From Chaetoceros tenuissimus (lineage: Eukaryota; Bacillariophyta; Thalassiosirophyceae; Chaetocerotales; Chaetocerotaceae), in assembly GCA_021927905.1 (NCBI GenBank), contig BLLK01000058.1:682001-746000 (forward strand): 64,000 nt of DNA. The letters run 5' to 3'. Below, piece after piece: positions 29,901 through 39,087 of this stretch. Below the pieces are notes generated by a model that ran no database searches, had not been told where the DNA came from, and saw only the letters and a program-made list of their open reading frames with translations. The translations under genes were made by a program, and so were the position numbers. Position 1 is the first letter of the stretch, and each line of letters opens with the position of its first letter.

Positions 29901-30435
29901 TCATCAGTTTCTTCATTGTAGAAACAAATTGAATATTTTATTTTCAATAGCTACGTAGGTTTCCTAGGGAATTCCCAAATAAATGATGTCGTCAAGCTGT
30001 CACATTAACATGCATTGAACAAATCTTAAATTAAAAAGATAGGCCGCAATGATCAAAACACATACCAATTATATTTATGATCTTACGAGTAGTACAAGCA
30101 TCACCATTGAAAGCAGAAAGGCCGAGATCGGGTGAAAATGACGTCATAGTCATAACCGTTATAACTGTTTTCTTTTTAGTCCCTTTTCTTTTTGGTCATT
30201 TTCTCGATCCACACTTTTCATTGGAAATGCAAAGGACATTTGACAAAATCATGTGGGATAAGATGGCTTGTTACGACGCTCTATCACGAAGGCCCAGGAT
30301 ATTATGATAATAGCTAACTTTCTTATCTTTTTTGGAAGAAAATGGGGAACCCACCAGCTCATTTACTTGTGAATTAGTAAAATATTTGCAGGCGTTTCAT
30401 ACCTCACTTGGTTAAACCCCTCTGAAAGGTGAAGC
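29901..30435. other. Intergenic stretch with a possible small membrane-protein frame
   Basis: 535 bp between AAGAB and the sulfotransferase-like gene. It holds the 76-codon ATG frame at 30077..30307 described separately, and a TGACGTCA at 30139. Confidence 0.4.
30077..30307 (+). CDS. Possible small single-helix membrane protein
   Basis: A 76-residue frame with ATG start: a polar N-terminus, one hydrophobic helix (VIVITVITVFFLVPFLFG), then a charged C-terminal half (EMQRTFDKIMWDKMACYDAL). The shape resembles small accessory subunits of organelle respiratory or photosynthetic complexes, but I recognise no family. It could be chance. The TGACGTCA at 30139 lies inside it, which weakens either reading. 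Confidence 0.3.
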   Translation: MILRVVQASPLKAERPRSGENDVIVITVITVFFLVPFLFGHFLDPHFSLEMQRTFDKIMWDKMACYDALSRRPRIL

Positions 30436-31688
30436 ATGATTTCAGTACATAGACTTAGCAAACGTAGAGTTATTGCCTCCATCATCCTGGGATCGATTCT
30501 CTTCCTCAATGTAAATATGCATGTTTTGGAACGTGACCGTATCCTAGAAATTCATCGTGAATTAACTCAGGCTTTGGAGGGCGGTGATTGTTCAATCGAC
30601 CCTTTATCTGAATTCACGACTCCATCTGCGGAAACAAAGAGGACATTGCTCACATCATACCCTGGTGGCAAGAGATTCGCTTGGCTTGTAATTTCAGCAT
30701 TGACGTAAGTAGTGTTGTCTCGTTATTTTGATCGAAGCAAACTTTGATGATAGCTCACTTTGAAGTTTATCTTTTCATATTCAAATACATGTGCTTAACA
30801 CTGCATTCCTAAAATTAGTAATCATGATGTTGCAGATGATTGGAACTTCTCAGGAAAACTGGACGAGAATGTATTGACCCTCAAAACCTCATGGCCGCAC
30901 GAAGATAGTACATGGAGCTGGAATGACCAAATGGACCAGACCATACTACTGATTCGCAATCCTAGATGGGCAATTCCCGCGTACCATACTATGAGATACG
31001 AGTTAGACTTTGCTGTGGACTTTGCGAGCAGCTTAGTTCGTATCCCTTTTCTTTATACTATTCGCCCAGCAGTGGAAGTTTGGGAGGCTTGGCGCGATGA
31101 AAACTTTGAAACTGAAATGGATGCATATATTGACCATATCAACTACTGGATGGAAGGTAAGTTTAATGGTGTGATAGAGTATATTTATACCAATAGCTTC
31201 TTCTGATATTGATATCTTGATACATAGGAGGGAGAGATCAGACAACTGGGGAAATATCTACCCATTGCTCAGAAAACAAAATTGACTGTCGTCCCAAAGA
31301 AATTTTGGATTTTGATACATTCTACAAAGAAAATCCAGATACTGAATTTTACAAGTTAGGCACATTGCTTGACGAAACGTTTTCTGGACCTGAATCATCT
31401 GTCGAAGTACTTGCAGCACAGGCGCGAGTGTGTGCACTTGATAAGGTTTATGATACACCGGAGCTTCTTCATGATAATAGTAGAACAATCGGTCCGTTGT
31501 CACCACAGTTTAGATTCACATCTACACAACTTCAAATCATGGAAGATAGACTTATTGAGACGAAGAACAAATATTTGCCTCTAGTGACTAACAAGCTTGA
31601 AGAAGATCTCGTTTATACATTAACGAGATACATAAAACTCCTAAACGCCGAAAAAACTGTCCAGCTGCAAATTGAATCCCAGGAGTAA
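30436..31688 (+). CDS. Sulfotransferase-like type II membrane protein, copy 1 (three exons)
   Basis: Exons 30436..30704, 30819..31156 and 31228..31688 (introns 114 and 71 bp); 355 residues. A short basic tail and one helix (VIASIILGSILFLNVNMHV) give a Golgi type II layout. KRTLLTSYPGGKRFAWLVIS corresponds to the 5'-phosphosulfate loop (TSYPxSGxTWL), and ILLIRNPRWAIPAYHTMRYE to the 3'-phosphate site (RNP..A..SY), as in PAPS-dependent carbohydrate sulfotransferases; the second exon has no other recognised domain. Copy 2 on the opposite strand (47855..46634) has both introns at the same places and phases. In copy 1 the loop is one residue shorter (PGGK against PGSGK), which may weaken cofactor binding. 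Substrate unknown, probably a cell-surface glycan. Confidence 0.72.
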
Positions 31689-31741
31689 ATAATCTAAAAC
31701 TAAAATGAAGAAACTACGATCAATATGAGATGGAACGGAGC

Positions 31742-33286
31742 TTAGTCACCCATTCCTGCCGGACGCCATCTTGCCTTCTCAATCCCTTGAAACGGCAGTT
31801 TATGCGTTTCTCCATCATCAAAAAGAACCGTGATGAGTAGCTCATCTACTACCATCACTGGATCTTCAATTACTACCCCATTGCACCAACCTTCAGTTTC
31901 ATTCCAAAAGTACTCAATCTTTGTACCTTTCTTTATAGACTTTGCCCAAGGTGGTAAGGAAGGTTTACCAACTTTCAAGTCTCTACTTTCCTCGTCATTT
32001 TGTTCAGTGATCTCATCTGTAATCTTCTTTGCTTGAGCAAGGCTGATCTTTTCTTCGACATTCTTCAACACCATACGCAATCTAGCGACACCTTCAGTTT
32101 GCGTAAGAATTTGTTTGCGAATATCATTACCTAATGCAGCAAATTCTGCAGCCATGATTGCTACGGCATATAGTCTTTCAGGTCTCGTAGGAGCGATATC
32201 TATCATACTTGATGCAAAGATCTGAAATATAGCTGCCATTTCCTCTGCTTGGTTGCGCTGTGCGTTGATTGCATTGACTTTATTTGAGGGGTCGACACCA
32301 CTTTCTCTTAAAATGGATTCTTCAAGCGGCGACATTTGTTGAGGCTTGACGTCCAGCTTTTGGTCCACAATGCTCTTCATTGCTGCCATGGTTCTAGGAA
32401 TTAGATCTGTAGAATCAATTGCTTCATAGATGTCTTCTTCGTCATCGTCATCTTCTTCATCCTCATCTTCGTCAATACCAATACCAAAATCATCAAATGT
32501 TCCTTCGAAATCATTAAATTCAATAGGTCCATCTTCATCATCATCCTTCTCATCCTCTTTCGTTTCCTCCTTTATCTCTGACTTTTTTGCTTCCAAGTCT
32601 CGAGTCTCTATAGGTGGGTCATCCAATACTTCGTCTACAATAGCAATTGGAAAGGGGAATTCCTGGACAACTTCCTTGACAACAAAACGAAATGAACCCT
32701 TGTAAAGAAGAGTCAAATCTTCTTCTCCACTCCCCTGTTCTTCATCCGACGACATGGACATACCCATAATATCTGAATCACCTTCAATAGAATTTAGTTC
32801 CATTGAACCTGCCGGAGTGGCAACGACAATCTCTCCTGCACAACCTATTGCACCTACCAACGAATCACCTTTCTTCTCAACAATGCATCCAAACATCGGT
32901 TCTTCACGGCTTCCATACATCATGGCCTCTGGTGATAAATTTGGTGAAAATTTTGATAGTGTATCAGTGATCATAGTCTTTTGCATACCGGAAGTCAGTG
33001 TCATTCCATACACTTGAAGAGTAGACAGTTCCATAGGTAAATGAGCAGCAGGAAGAGGAATGATGGTGTCATCATCTGTAACTTCTAAAAGTGGCATCTT
33101 GACGTTCCTACGCTTCATCATATTTGAATATCCACTACCCAAGGATGAATAGAGCTGTGTAGATGTTGTAGATGTTTGCAGGATACTTTGAAGCCTACTT
33201 GAAGTCAAAGAAAATGCTTGACATGATGTGAGAATATTGATGACAAAGATTGCCAATAATGAAAGAGAGGAGCAAGTGCTCGGCAT
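31742..33286 (-). CDS. Plastid-type LON-N (Lon substrate-binding-like) domain protein
   Basis: 514 residues from the ATG at 33286 (the frame is open further up but without ATG). Leader MPSTCSSLSLLAIFVINILT, SCQA, then FSLTSSRLQSILQTSTTS: signal peptide, Phe at the cut, Ser/Thr-rich transit part. About residues 55-210 resemble the LON N-terminal domain: IIPLPAAHLPMELSTLQVY, FGCIVEKKGDSLVGAIGCAG and GSFRFVVKEVVQEFPFPIA. A very acidic run follows (about 225-290), then a helical part and a C-terminal Tudor/SH3-like strand set (KKGTKIEYFWNETEGWCNGV, ITVLFDDGETHKLPF). There is no AAA or Ser-Lys protease domain, so it is a LON-N-only protein, perhaps a substrate adaptor in the plastid. Confidence 0.72.
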   Translation of the reverse strand: MPSTCSSLSLLAIFVINILTSCQAFSLTSSRLQSILQTSTTSTQLYSSLGSGYSNMMKRRNVKMPLLEVTDDDTIIPLPAAHLPMELSTLQVYGMTLTSGMQKTMITDTLSKFSPNLSPEAMMYGSREEPMFGCIVEKKGDSLVGAIGCAGEIVVATPAGSMELNSIEGDSDIMGMSMSSDEEQGSGEEDLTLLYKGSFRFVVKEVVQEFPFPIAIVDEVLDDPPIETRDLEAKKSEIKEETKEDEKDDDEDGPIEFNDFEGTFDDFGIGIDEDEDEEDDDDEEDIYEAIDSTDLIPRTMAAMKSIVDQKLDVKPQQMSPLEESILRESGVDPSNKVNAINAQRNQAEEMAAIFQIFASSMIDIAPTRPERLYAVAIMAAEFAALGNDIRKQILTQTEGVARLRMVLKNVEEKISLAQAKKITDEITEQNDEESRDLKVGKPSLPPWAKSIKKGTKIEYFWNETEGWCNGVVIEDPVMVVDELLITVLFDDGETHKLPFQGIEKARWRPAGMGD

Positions 33287-33697
33287 TTTGATTTTCCTTT
33301 CTTCTTGCAATTGCACAGTGGAAGAATCTTTGCCTTGGTATATTTGCGTATGTTATCAACGGTATGTTTTTTATGGCAATAACATTCCATTCAATTGAAC
33401 TATTTGAAGAATGTCGATGTCGATGGTTGTGTGAAGATCAAAAAATATCTTCCTTGAAAAGTGAGACTCAGAACCTGTTAAGATTAGGGAAACAATAAAA
33501 TTTCTCTGCTCATTCGTGTTATAAAAATGGATGACGAGCTGACGAGACTGATGAATAATGATCATGTGATGAATTGAGATCGATGTTGATGAAATTGTTC
33601 ATTTTCATTTCTACTATCATATGGTACCATACCACATGAGATAGATTACAGACTTATTCTTAGCACCTATTGTGGCCAGCTGTATACTTTTCTCGAA
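33287..33697. other. Divergent spacer between two plastid-type genes
   Basis: A 411-bp shared upstream region of the LON-N gene (left) and the intramembrane protease gene (right). No clear motif, repeat or RNA gene seen. Confidence 0.4.
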
Positions 33698-35167
33698 ATG
33701 AAGACTAGAACTCTTTTTCAAAGTCTTGTTGTGCATCTACTCTTTGCAAGCACAGTAGTTGCATTTTCAACACCCAAATCACCTTTGAATACAAATATCA
33801 AAGCAAATCCCTCTCCTATTCAAGTCGCATCGATATATGCAGTAGCTCCAGCTATACCAGCTGTAGTTTTACCTCAATTGACTGAAGTATTTCGTGCCTC
33901 ACAAAATCAAAATGATTTACTGATTGTCTTGCTGTCCAAACGGATATTTTTATACTTGTTGGCAATCATTGCAACTTCTTATGCAGGATGGAGGGCTTCA
34001 ACTGCTCTACAAGCCGGCGAGTCTTTAGATTCATTGAATGACGAGATTCTAAAAGGCAAGAGTCCAAAGTTGGTCAGTAGCAATATAAATAAAGATACTT
34101 TGACAGAGACGGAAACCAAAGTTGAAGAGAAAGATGACAGTGAAGCTGTATTCGCTGCATTAGATGATGTCGAAGGAGTGAATCAAGGATTTGCGATTTT
34201 GTTACCTTTATTCCTAGCATCTGCACTGGCATTCTCGTTCTTTTTAGTGCAATCTCCTTCAGTTGAAGCTGATGCTATTGCAAGTAATACAGATATGCAG
34301 GAATTATTTGGAAGCTTGTCAACATTTTCAAACATCATTGTATGCTTACTATTCACAGCTGCAGAGTATCGTTCCTATACACATAAGACTGACGATAATA
34401 TTGATATTGAAGAAGAAGAAAAGGAAAACTCATTTCCACAAAATCTTTTGACGATTCCAAATGGTTTGGCTTTAGGTTCAGTTTCAGCTGCATCTTTACT
34501 ACCATTGAAATTAGCGTGGCCATTTCAAAACAGTGTGAATACCGCTTTGGCGGTTACTGTCACACGAGCTGTTGCTCCTTTTTTAATGAGTGAAACTGGA
34601 TCTATTCGAACAATAGCACTTGCTCTCGCTGGGTTGACAGTTTACGACGTCTTTTCAGTATTTGGAACGAGTGCAATGAGTGTTCAAGCTGCAGGTGCAA
34701 TCGAACTTGTATCTGCAAGCGAATCAGTCTCAAACGTAGCAACAATTTCAACCGATAGTATATCAACAATTCAATCTTCTTCCAATACATTATCAGATGC
34801 ATCGGTCATGGAACAAGTGGCAAGATCTAAATTTGAAGGAAGATGGAGTCCTGGTTTGCTCGAAGTGGTATTAGTTGGACGCGTGTCAGATGTTCTTGGT
34901 CTGGGGGATATTGTGTTTCCTGCTTGTCTTGTTGCCTGGGGTTACAATTTCAACAAATCATATGCATACACTGCAATTTTTGGATATTTTCTAGGTTCAC
35001 TTCTAACTGAGGTTGCAAGTACTCTTGGCCCTGTCCAAGGCTTGCCTGCCTTGATTTTCCTTACTCCTAGTATGTTAGGTTGTGTCTCTCTTTTGGCATT
35101 CCAACGAGGCGAATTTGATGTTATCTGGGGGGAAGGAAATGATAATGACACTTTGCTCAAAGAATAA
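33698..35167 (+). CDS. Signal-peptide-peptidase-like intramembrane aspartyl protease (A22B), plastid-type leader
   Basis: A 489-residue single-exon protein. The leader MKTRTLFQSLVVHLLFASTV, VA, then FSTPKSPLNTNIK fits a diatom plastid presequence. About eight hydrophobic helices follow. The three hallmarks of presenilin/SPP proteases are present in order: LTVYDVFSVFG (YD, Asp317), GLGDIVFPA (GxGD, Asp404) and QGLPALIFLTP (PAL, residues 450-452). They give the usual spacing of roughly 90 residues between the two catalytic aspartates. SPP cleaves transmembrane helices of leader peptides and tail-anchored proteins. A polar Ser/Thr-rich insert (about 330-370) sits between the two Asp helices, as in other family members. 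The enzyme family is nearly certain; location in a plastid envelope or ER-derived plastid membrane is inferred. Confidence 0.85.
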   Translation: MKTRTLFQSLVVHLLFASTVVAFSTPKSPLNTNIKANPSPIQVASIYAVAPAIPAVVLPQLTEVFRASQNQNDLLIVLLSKRIFLYLLAIIATSYAGWRASTALQAGESLDSLNDEILKGKSPKLVSSNINKDTLTETETKVEEKDDSEAVFAALDDVEGVNQGFAILLPLFLASALAFSFFLVQSPSVEADAIASNTDMQELFGSLSTFSNIIVCLLFTAAEYRSYTHKTDDNIDIEEEEKENSFPQNLLTIPNGLALGSVSAASLLPLKLAWPFQNSVNTALAVTVTRAVAPFLMSETGSIRTIALALAGLTVYDVFSVFGTSAMSVQAAGAIELVSASESVSNVATISTDSISTIQSSSNTLSDASVMEQVARSKFEGRWSPGLLEVVLVGRVSDVLGLGDIVFPACLVAWGYNFNKSYAYTAIFGYFLGSLLTEVASTLGPVQGLPALIFLTPSMLGCVSLLAFQRGEFDVIWGEGNDNDTLLKE

Positions 35168-35213
35168 AAATAGGAACTATTTGCTATACAAATTTAGAGC
35201 TACGAGTACATCT

Positions 35214-36539
35214 TTATATTTGCCCTACCTTTTCTTCCAGACATTGAACTCTTTTCTCGAGCTTCACCACTGACTTTGTCAAGGAGTCTAGGAGGTGAAA
35301 CATCCTATTGAAAGCTTCGATATTCATTTCCTTTGTTGAATTGGTATTATTGACACCGTTTGAACATTCGAAACATTCCACTTTCACTTCAGATATAGCG
35401 CTGATGCCTGATTTCGTTGTCTGTTCTTCCTTTTCAGTGCCTTGTGATAACTCTTCCAAATTCTGTCTCATTTCCCGACTGTTGACTTTTTCGATTTGAC
35501 AATGATCTTTCCGATTTCCATCATGAATTGTTGCTTTGAATGTACCCTCAATGTTCCAGACAGTCACATATTTTGATGAAGAAGTCGCAAATTGTTTGCC
35601 GTCATCTGAGAAGCAACACAATAGATTTCTACATGATCCAGTGTCATGATTAGCCTCGTTCGAATGATGGACAGTAAAAAGAGCATTGTGGATGCGGTTG
35701 TCATAGAGTGAAAAGGTATGATTATGACTTGTGTCGATTGAGCCAATTAGCAATTGTCCTGAGCTCTTGTGATAACTTATTCCTTTGAAAAAGTGCTCGC
35801 CATAAGATTGGACCACCTTGTCACTTCTAAGGTCGAAAATTTGAACTGCGCCATTTAGAGTTGCAGCTATAATATTTCCATCTGGATGAATGTCTATCTC
35901 ATTGATTCCATATGATCCTGTATGGTATATGGTTGTATTTTCGCCCTTTACAATATCCCATATTCGTAGAGTTCCGTCATCAGAGCCAGATGCTACAAGT
36001 TCTGATTCCTTTGGGTGAAATTTACAAGTGTTGACCCAGTTCGAGTGCCCTACAAGTGTTTTTTCAAAATGGCCGCATTTTTGTTTTGCTAAATTCCAAA
36101 GTCTAAGGCTCTTATCATTACTACATGAAACGAGCAGAGACTTTTGATGAGGAGAAAATTGAACTCCTCGAACTTCTTTAGTATGACCTCGGAGGTTCAA
36201 AGCGTCGGAAACATCGGTTGCTTTTGCATATGGAGTCCACAGACGAACTGTGTGATCGTGTGAAGCTGCAGCTATTAATGATCCATTATTAGAGTAAGCT
36301 ATTTGATTGATACCCCCTTTATTGCCTCTGAAACGAAGGACTCGACTCCTTTCTTCACCTCTATCCCAATTCGAAACGATTACTTGACCATCGATGGAAG
36401 AAGTTGCAAGTTGTTGATGGGATTTGATTGATTTCTGAGTTTTTCGATAGCTTTGCAAAGCTTCAGTGTTGGGATGAAACTGCAAACTGGTGATGTTTGC
36501 TTTGTTGCTATTGATATCTCGATCTTTTGTTACAAGCAT
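35214..36539 (-). CDS. POC1: POC1-like WD40 centriole protein
   Basis: A 441-residue single-exon protein with seven WD40 blades over about residues 10-340; clear ones are LRGHTKEVRGVQFSPHQKSL, SCSNDKSLRLWNLAK, LVGHSNWVNTCKFHPKESEL and SGSDDGTLRIWDI. After a charged linker, the last 30 residues (MFHLLDSLTKSVVKLEKRVQCLEEK) form a coiled coil. A seven-blade propeller with a short C-terminal coiled coil of the form LD.LT..V..LE.R....E.K is the POC1 layout. POC1 stabilises centriole triplets and is needed for basal bodies and flagella. The POC1 call over other WD40 proteins rests on the tail. Converges closely with the protease gene (46 bp between stops). Confidence 0.72.
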   Translation of the reverse strand: MLVTKDRDINSNKANITSLQFHPNTEALQSYRKTQKSIKSHQQLATSSIDGQVIVSNWDRGEERSRVLRFRGNKGGINQIAYSNNGSLIAAASHDHTVRLWTPYAKATDVSDALNLRGHTKEVRGVQFSPHQKSLLVSCSNDKSLRLWNLAKQKCGHFEKTLVGHSNWVNTCKFHPKESELVASGSDDGTLRIWDIVKGENTTIYHTGSYGINEIDIHPDGNIIAATLNGAVQIFDLRSDKVVQSYGEHFFKGISYHKSSGQLLIGSIDTSHNHTFSLYDNRIHNALFTVHHSNEANHDTGSCRNLLCCFSDDGKQFATSSSKYVTVWNIEGTFKATIHDGNRKDHCQIEKVNSREMRQNLEELSQGTEKEEQTTKSGISAISEVKVECFECSNGVNNTNSTKEMNIEAFNRMFHLLDSLTKSVVKLEKRVQCLEEKVGQI

Positions 36540-36762
36540 AGTAGTATTGCAGGAGTGAATGTTTGACGATAGAGAGCAGTGGTTTTCAGTTTTGAGTGCA
36601 ATTCTAAAAAAATTTGAAAATTAGTAATTGTTTTTATTTACCGTATATTCAGTATAAATAACACATTTTTTTGGGATATGCAATGAGAGCATACTTACAT
36701 TTGTGTATTTCTGTATTCGCATTTTTAACATAACGCAGGTTCCATATCATTTTTTAGAAATC

Positions 36763-37215
36763 CTAAAGTTCATCGTGAATAATTGTAGCTTGCCCAGGTT
36801 CTTCTACACTTAATTTCAAAGCCTTTGACCAAGAACTCTGCTCACCACTAGCAGAACTATATTTCAAATGAAAATATTGTACCCCTTTTGTGATAGCAGG
36901 CATTACTATACTAGGATAACCACCATAATTTCCCGTAGACTTGACTACCTTGGACGCAGTGTTTGCCTTCTCTATTCCTGATTCGTCAATAAGATCTAGA
37001 CAATTGTGGCAAATTTCGTAACTCTCGGCAGAACGATGTGGTTTCCATGATAGGATGAGTTTCAGTAGGTCTTCTTCACCTTCTACAAGTTCTCCAGACC
37101 TATGAAAATGTTGCTTGACACGTGTTGCTTGTGGAATAAGTTCGGGTCTCTCTAGTTCAGCAGCGACTGTTGAGCAACTTAGGAGAAAGAAGAGGCTTGT
37201 ACGAAATGATTTCAT
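36763..37215 (-). CDS. Small secreted protein with fibronectin-III-like strands
   Basis: 150 residues. MKSFRTSLFFLLSCSTVAA is a clear signal peptide. The mature part has LLKLILSWKPHRSAESYEIC, then HNCLDLID and QYFHLKYSSASGEQSSWSKA, the W...Y.I....Y..R..A.....W pattern of a single fibronectin-III-type module, with a CxxC pair. No other domain. The retrotransposon ends only about 85 bp upstream of its start codon, so its promoter is short or altered. The function is unknown. Confidence 0.6.
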   Translation of the reverse strand: MKSFRTSLFFLLSCSTVAAELERPELIPQATRVKQHFHRSGELVEGEEDLLKLILSWKPHRSAESYEICHNCLDLIDESGIEKANTASKVVKSTGNYGGYPSIVMPAITKGVQYFHLKYSSASGEQSSWSKALKLSVEEPGQATIIHDEL

Positions 37216-37300
37216 TTTTAATGGTGTTGGAAGTCTTTCTTCTACTATCTAACTTGTCGTACGTACTACGACTATACTGTAGGTCGAGTATTAAAGTTTT

Positions 37301-37519
37301 ATGACTATAGCCACCACAATTCTAACTTCAATTGTCGATGTTGATCTGGATGTGCAGTACTAATCGTAGGCAAGCCTACGTGGAATGAAGGAGCCCAAGC
37401 TCTACTCCCTAGCTACGAGATAGTAATCTCAACCTTATTACAATGACAAAGACATAACAAACTTGTCATAACAGGAAGGTGTATTCCTACAAAGAAGGTG
37501 AGAATCAAACTCAAACCAG
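37301..37519 (-). repeat. Terminal repeat B2 of the YR retrotransposon (219 bp)
   Basis: Identical by eye to 37676..37894 in the same orientation. It forms the 3' end of the element. Confidence 0.9.
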
Positions 37520-37534
37520 AGGGCGGAGGGTGGG

Positions 37535-37676
37535 TGAAATCAAGTACAACCACATCACGATCAACAAAGCGATTGAACGTCAGCTTTGAAAAACAATGAC
37601 AAAAAGGAGAGAGAGAAAATCTTGGTTTTCAAAGTCTGCACGGGACTCAAATCGAATTTCATTACAGAATCAAAAA
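37535..37676 (-). repeat. Repeat A2 of the YR retrotransposon (142 bp)
   Basis: Identical by eye to A1 at 46313..46454, same orientation; abuts B1. Confidence 0.9.
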
Positions 37677-37894
37677 TGACTATAGCCACCACAATTCTAA
37701 CTTCAATTGTCGATGTTGATCTGGATGTGCAGTACTAATCGTAGGCAAGCCTACGTGGAATGAAGGAGCCCAAGCTCTACTCCCTAGCTACGAGATAGTA
37801 ATCTCAACCTTATTACAATGACAAAGACATAACAAACTTGTCATAACAGGAAGGTGTATTCCTACAAAGAAGGTGAGAATCAAACTCAAACCAG
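37676..37894 (-). repeat. Repeat B1 of the YR retrotransposon (219 bp)
   Basis: Identical by eye to B2 at 37301..37519; lies just downstream of the recombinase frame. Confidence 0.9.
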
Positions 37895-37980
37895 GGATGA
37901 AGTGAGAGCGGAGAAGAAGGACTCCGAATACACGATATTTGATTGAACCATTTTTGGAGTGTATGGATCTTACTTAGATC

Positions 37981-39087
37981 TTAATTATTAATTGAAATTT
38001 GAAGAAAATCCAATACGGAGGAGTTAGTGATTTTCTGCAAAGTATCGTCATCAAGTTGAGCAATTTGGCGTTTGATGTAAGCCATAAATGCCAGAGAGAG
38101 CCAGCGACCATGAAGCTTGATATAAGAGTCACTTTTCCCAGCGAGATGTAACATTAAAGCTAAAGAGCATCGTAAAGAATGAGTACCAATTGAATTGGGG
38201 TCCAAACCAAGGGTTTGTTGACCCATAGTTCTCGCTACAGATTGAAGTCTTTGACCTATTTGTGGGCTCTTTACATGTTTCAGCTTCCCATCTATCAGAT
38301 ATACATCAACGTGTGTATCCCCGTTTGTATTTGGGTATCCTCTTATTCTTTGTACAATTTTCACTGCTGTTAGAACTGGGCAGAGGTCGTTTCCAGTCTT
38401 GGAATTTGTGACAGTATCATTCTTAACTCCATTTTTCGCATTGAAAGTGATTGCTACTGCGGAGGCGTTTCCAATATTCTCATGGTTCCATCCAACTTGA
38501 GATCCATCAACGAAAAAGATAAAATCCTTGAGACATAATTTCTTAGTCTTTTTGTCTTGGGAATTTGGAGTATCCGAATACTCACATGATCTAGCCATGT
38601 AGAAGAAAGCCAAAATTATTAGTTGATAAATCGCTCTGTCATGCTCATTGAGTCCTGCTAGATTCCTGACAATGAACCAGAAGAATGCCAAAGGTAGAGC
38701 TGGCTGTCTCTTAACTGGCCCATCTTGCTTCTCGTAAAACATCAGTTGTCGCTTAAGTTGGATACACTTTTCACTTGATTGGTCCAATGATGGGTCAGGA
38801 AGTCCATTCGCTCTGAATGTCTTACAAATTGTGTCGATGGTAGTTTGAACGGTGTCTCTTCGAAGTTTATCTTGTGTAGTGAAGCCAAACTCATTATTTC
38901 TGATCGCGTACGCGAAAGCACAGAGGATCGCATTTCTTTTCGTTTTATCTGTTGTAAGGAGGAAAGTGTCAAGATCGGCTTTGGTTGTAAATTTCTCCCA
39001 TTTTCCAAACCTAGCTTTATCTTTTTGACAAGTTCCTTTGGTAACTCCATGAGTTGCGTCGCTTCTAGCACGATCGATTCGATCCAT
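37981..39087 (-). CDS. Tyrosine recombinase of the YR retrotransposon
   Basis: A 368-residue frame, the third of the element. The C-terminal part carries the tyrosine-recombinase pattern with an early Arg (MARSCEYSD), HSLR, HGRW and a late Tyr (AYIKRQ). In this element class the recombinase replaces the DDE integrase of LTR elements and inserts a circular copy without target-site duplication. Its 5' part overlaps the RT/RNase H frame in another reading frame. Confidence 0.82.
   Translation of the reverse strand: MDRIDRARSDATHGVTKGTCQKDKARFGKWEKFTTKADLDTFLLTTDKTKRNAILCAFAYAIRNNEFGFTTQDKLRRDTVQTTIDTICKTFRANGLPDPSLDQSSEKCIQLKRQLMFYEKQDGPVKRQPALPLAFFWFIVRNLAGLNEHDRAIYQLIILAFFYMARSCEYSDTPNSQDKKTKKLCLKDFIFFVDGSQVGWNHENIGNASAVAITFNAKNGVKNDTVTNSKTGNDLCPVLTAVKIVQRIRGYPNTNGDTHVDVYLIDGKLKHVKSPQIGQRLQSVARTMGQQTLGLDPNSIGTHSLRCSLALMLHLAGKSDSYIKLHGRWLSLAFMAYIKRQIAQLDDDTLQKITNSSVLDFLQISINN

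Noticed and set aside
30077-30307. Possible signal from TGACGTCA at 30139 for the sulfotransferase-like gene
   Set aside because: It sits about 290 bp upstream and inside a possible coding frame; kept only as a small hypothetical gene, not as a promoter element.
32430-32705. Poly-Ser rightward frame
   Set aside because: It is the complement of the acidic Glu/Asp run of the LON-N gene.
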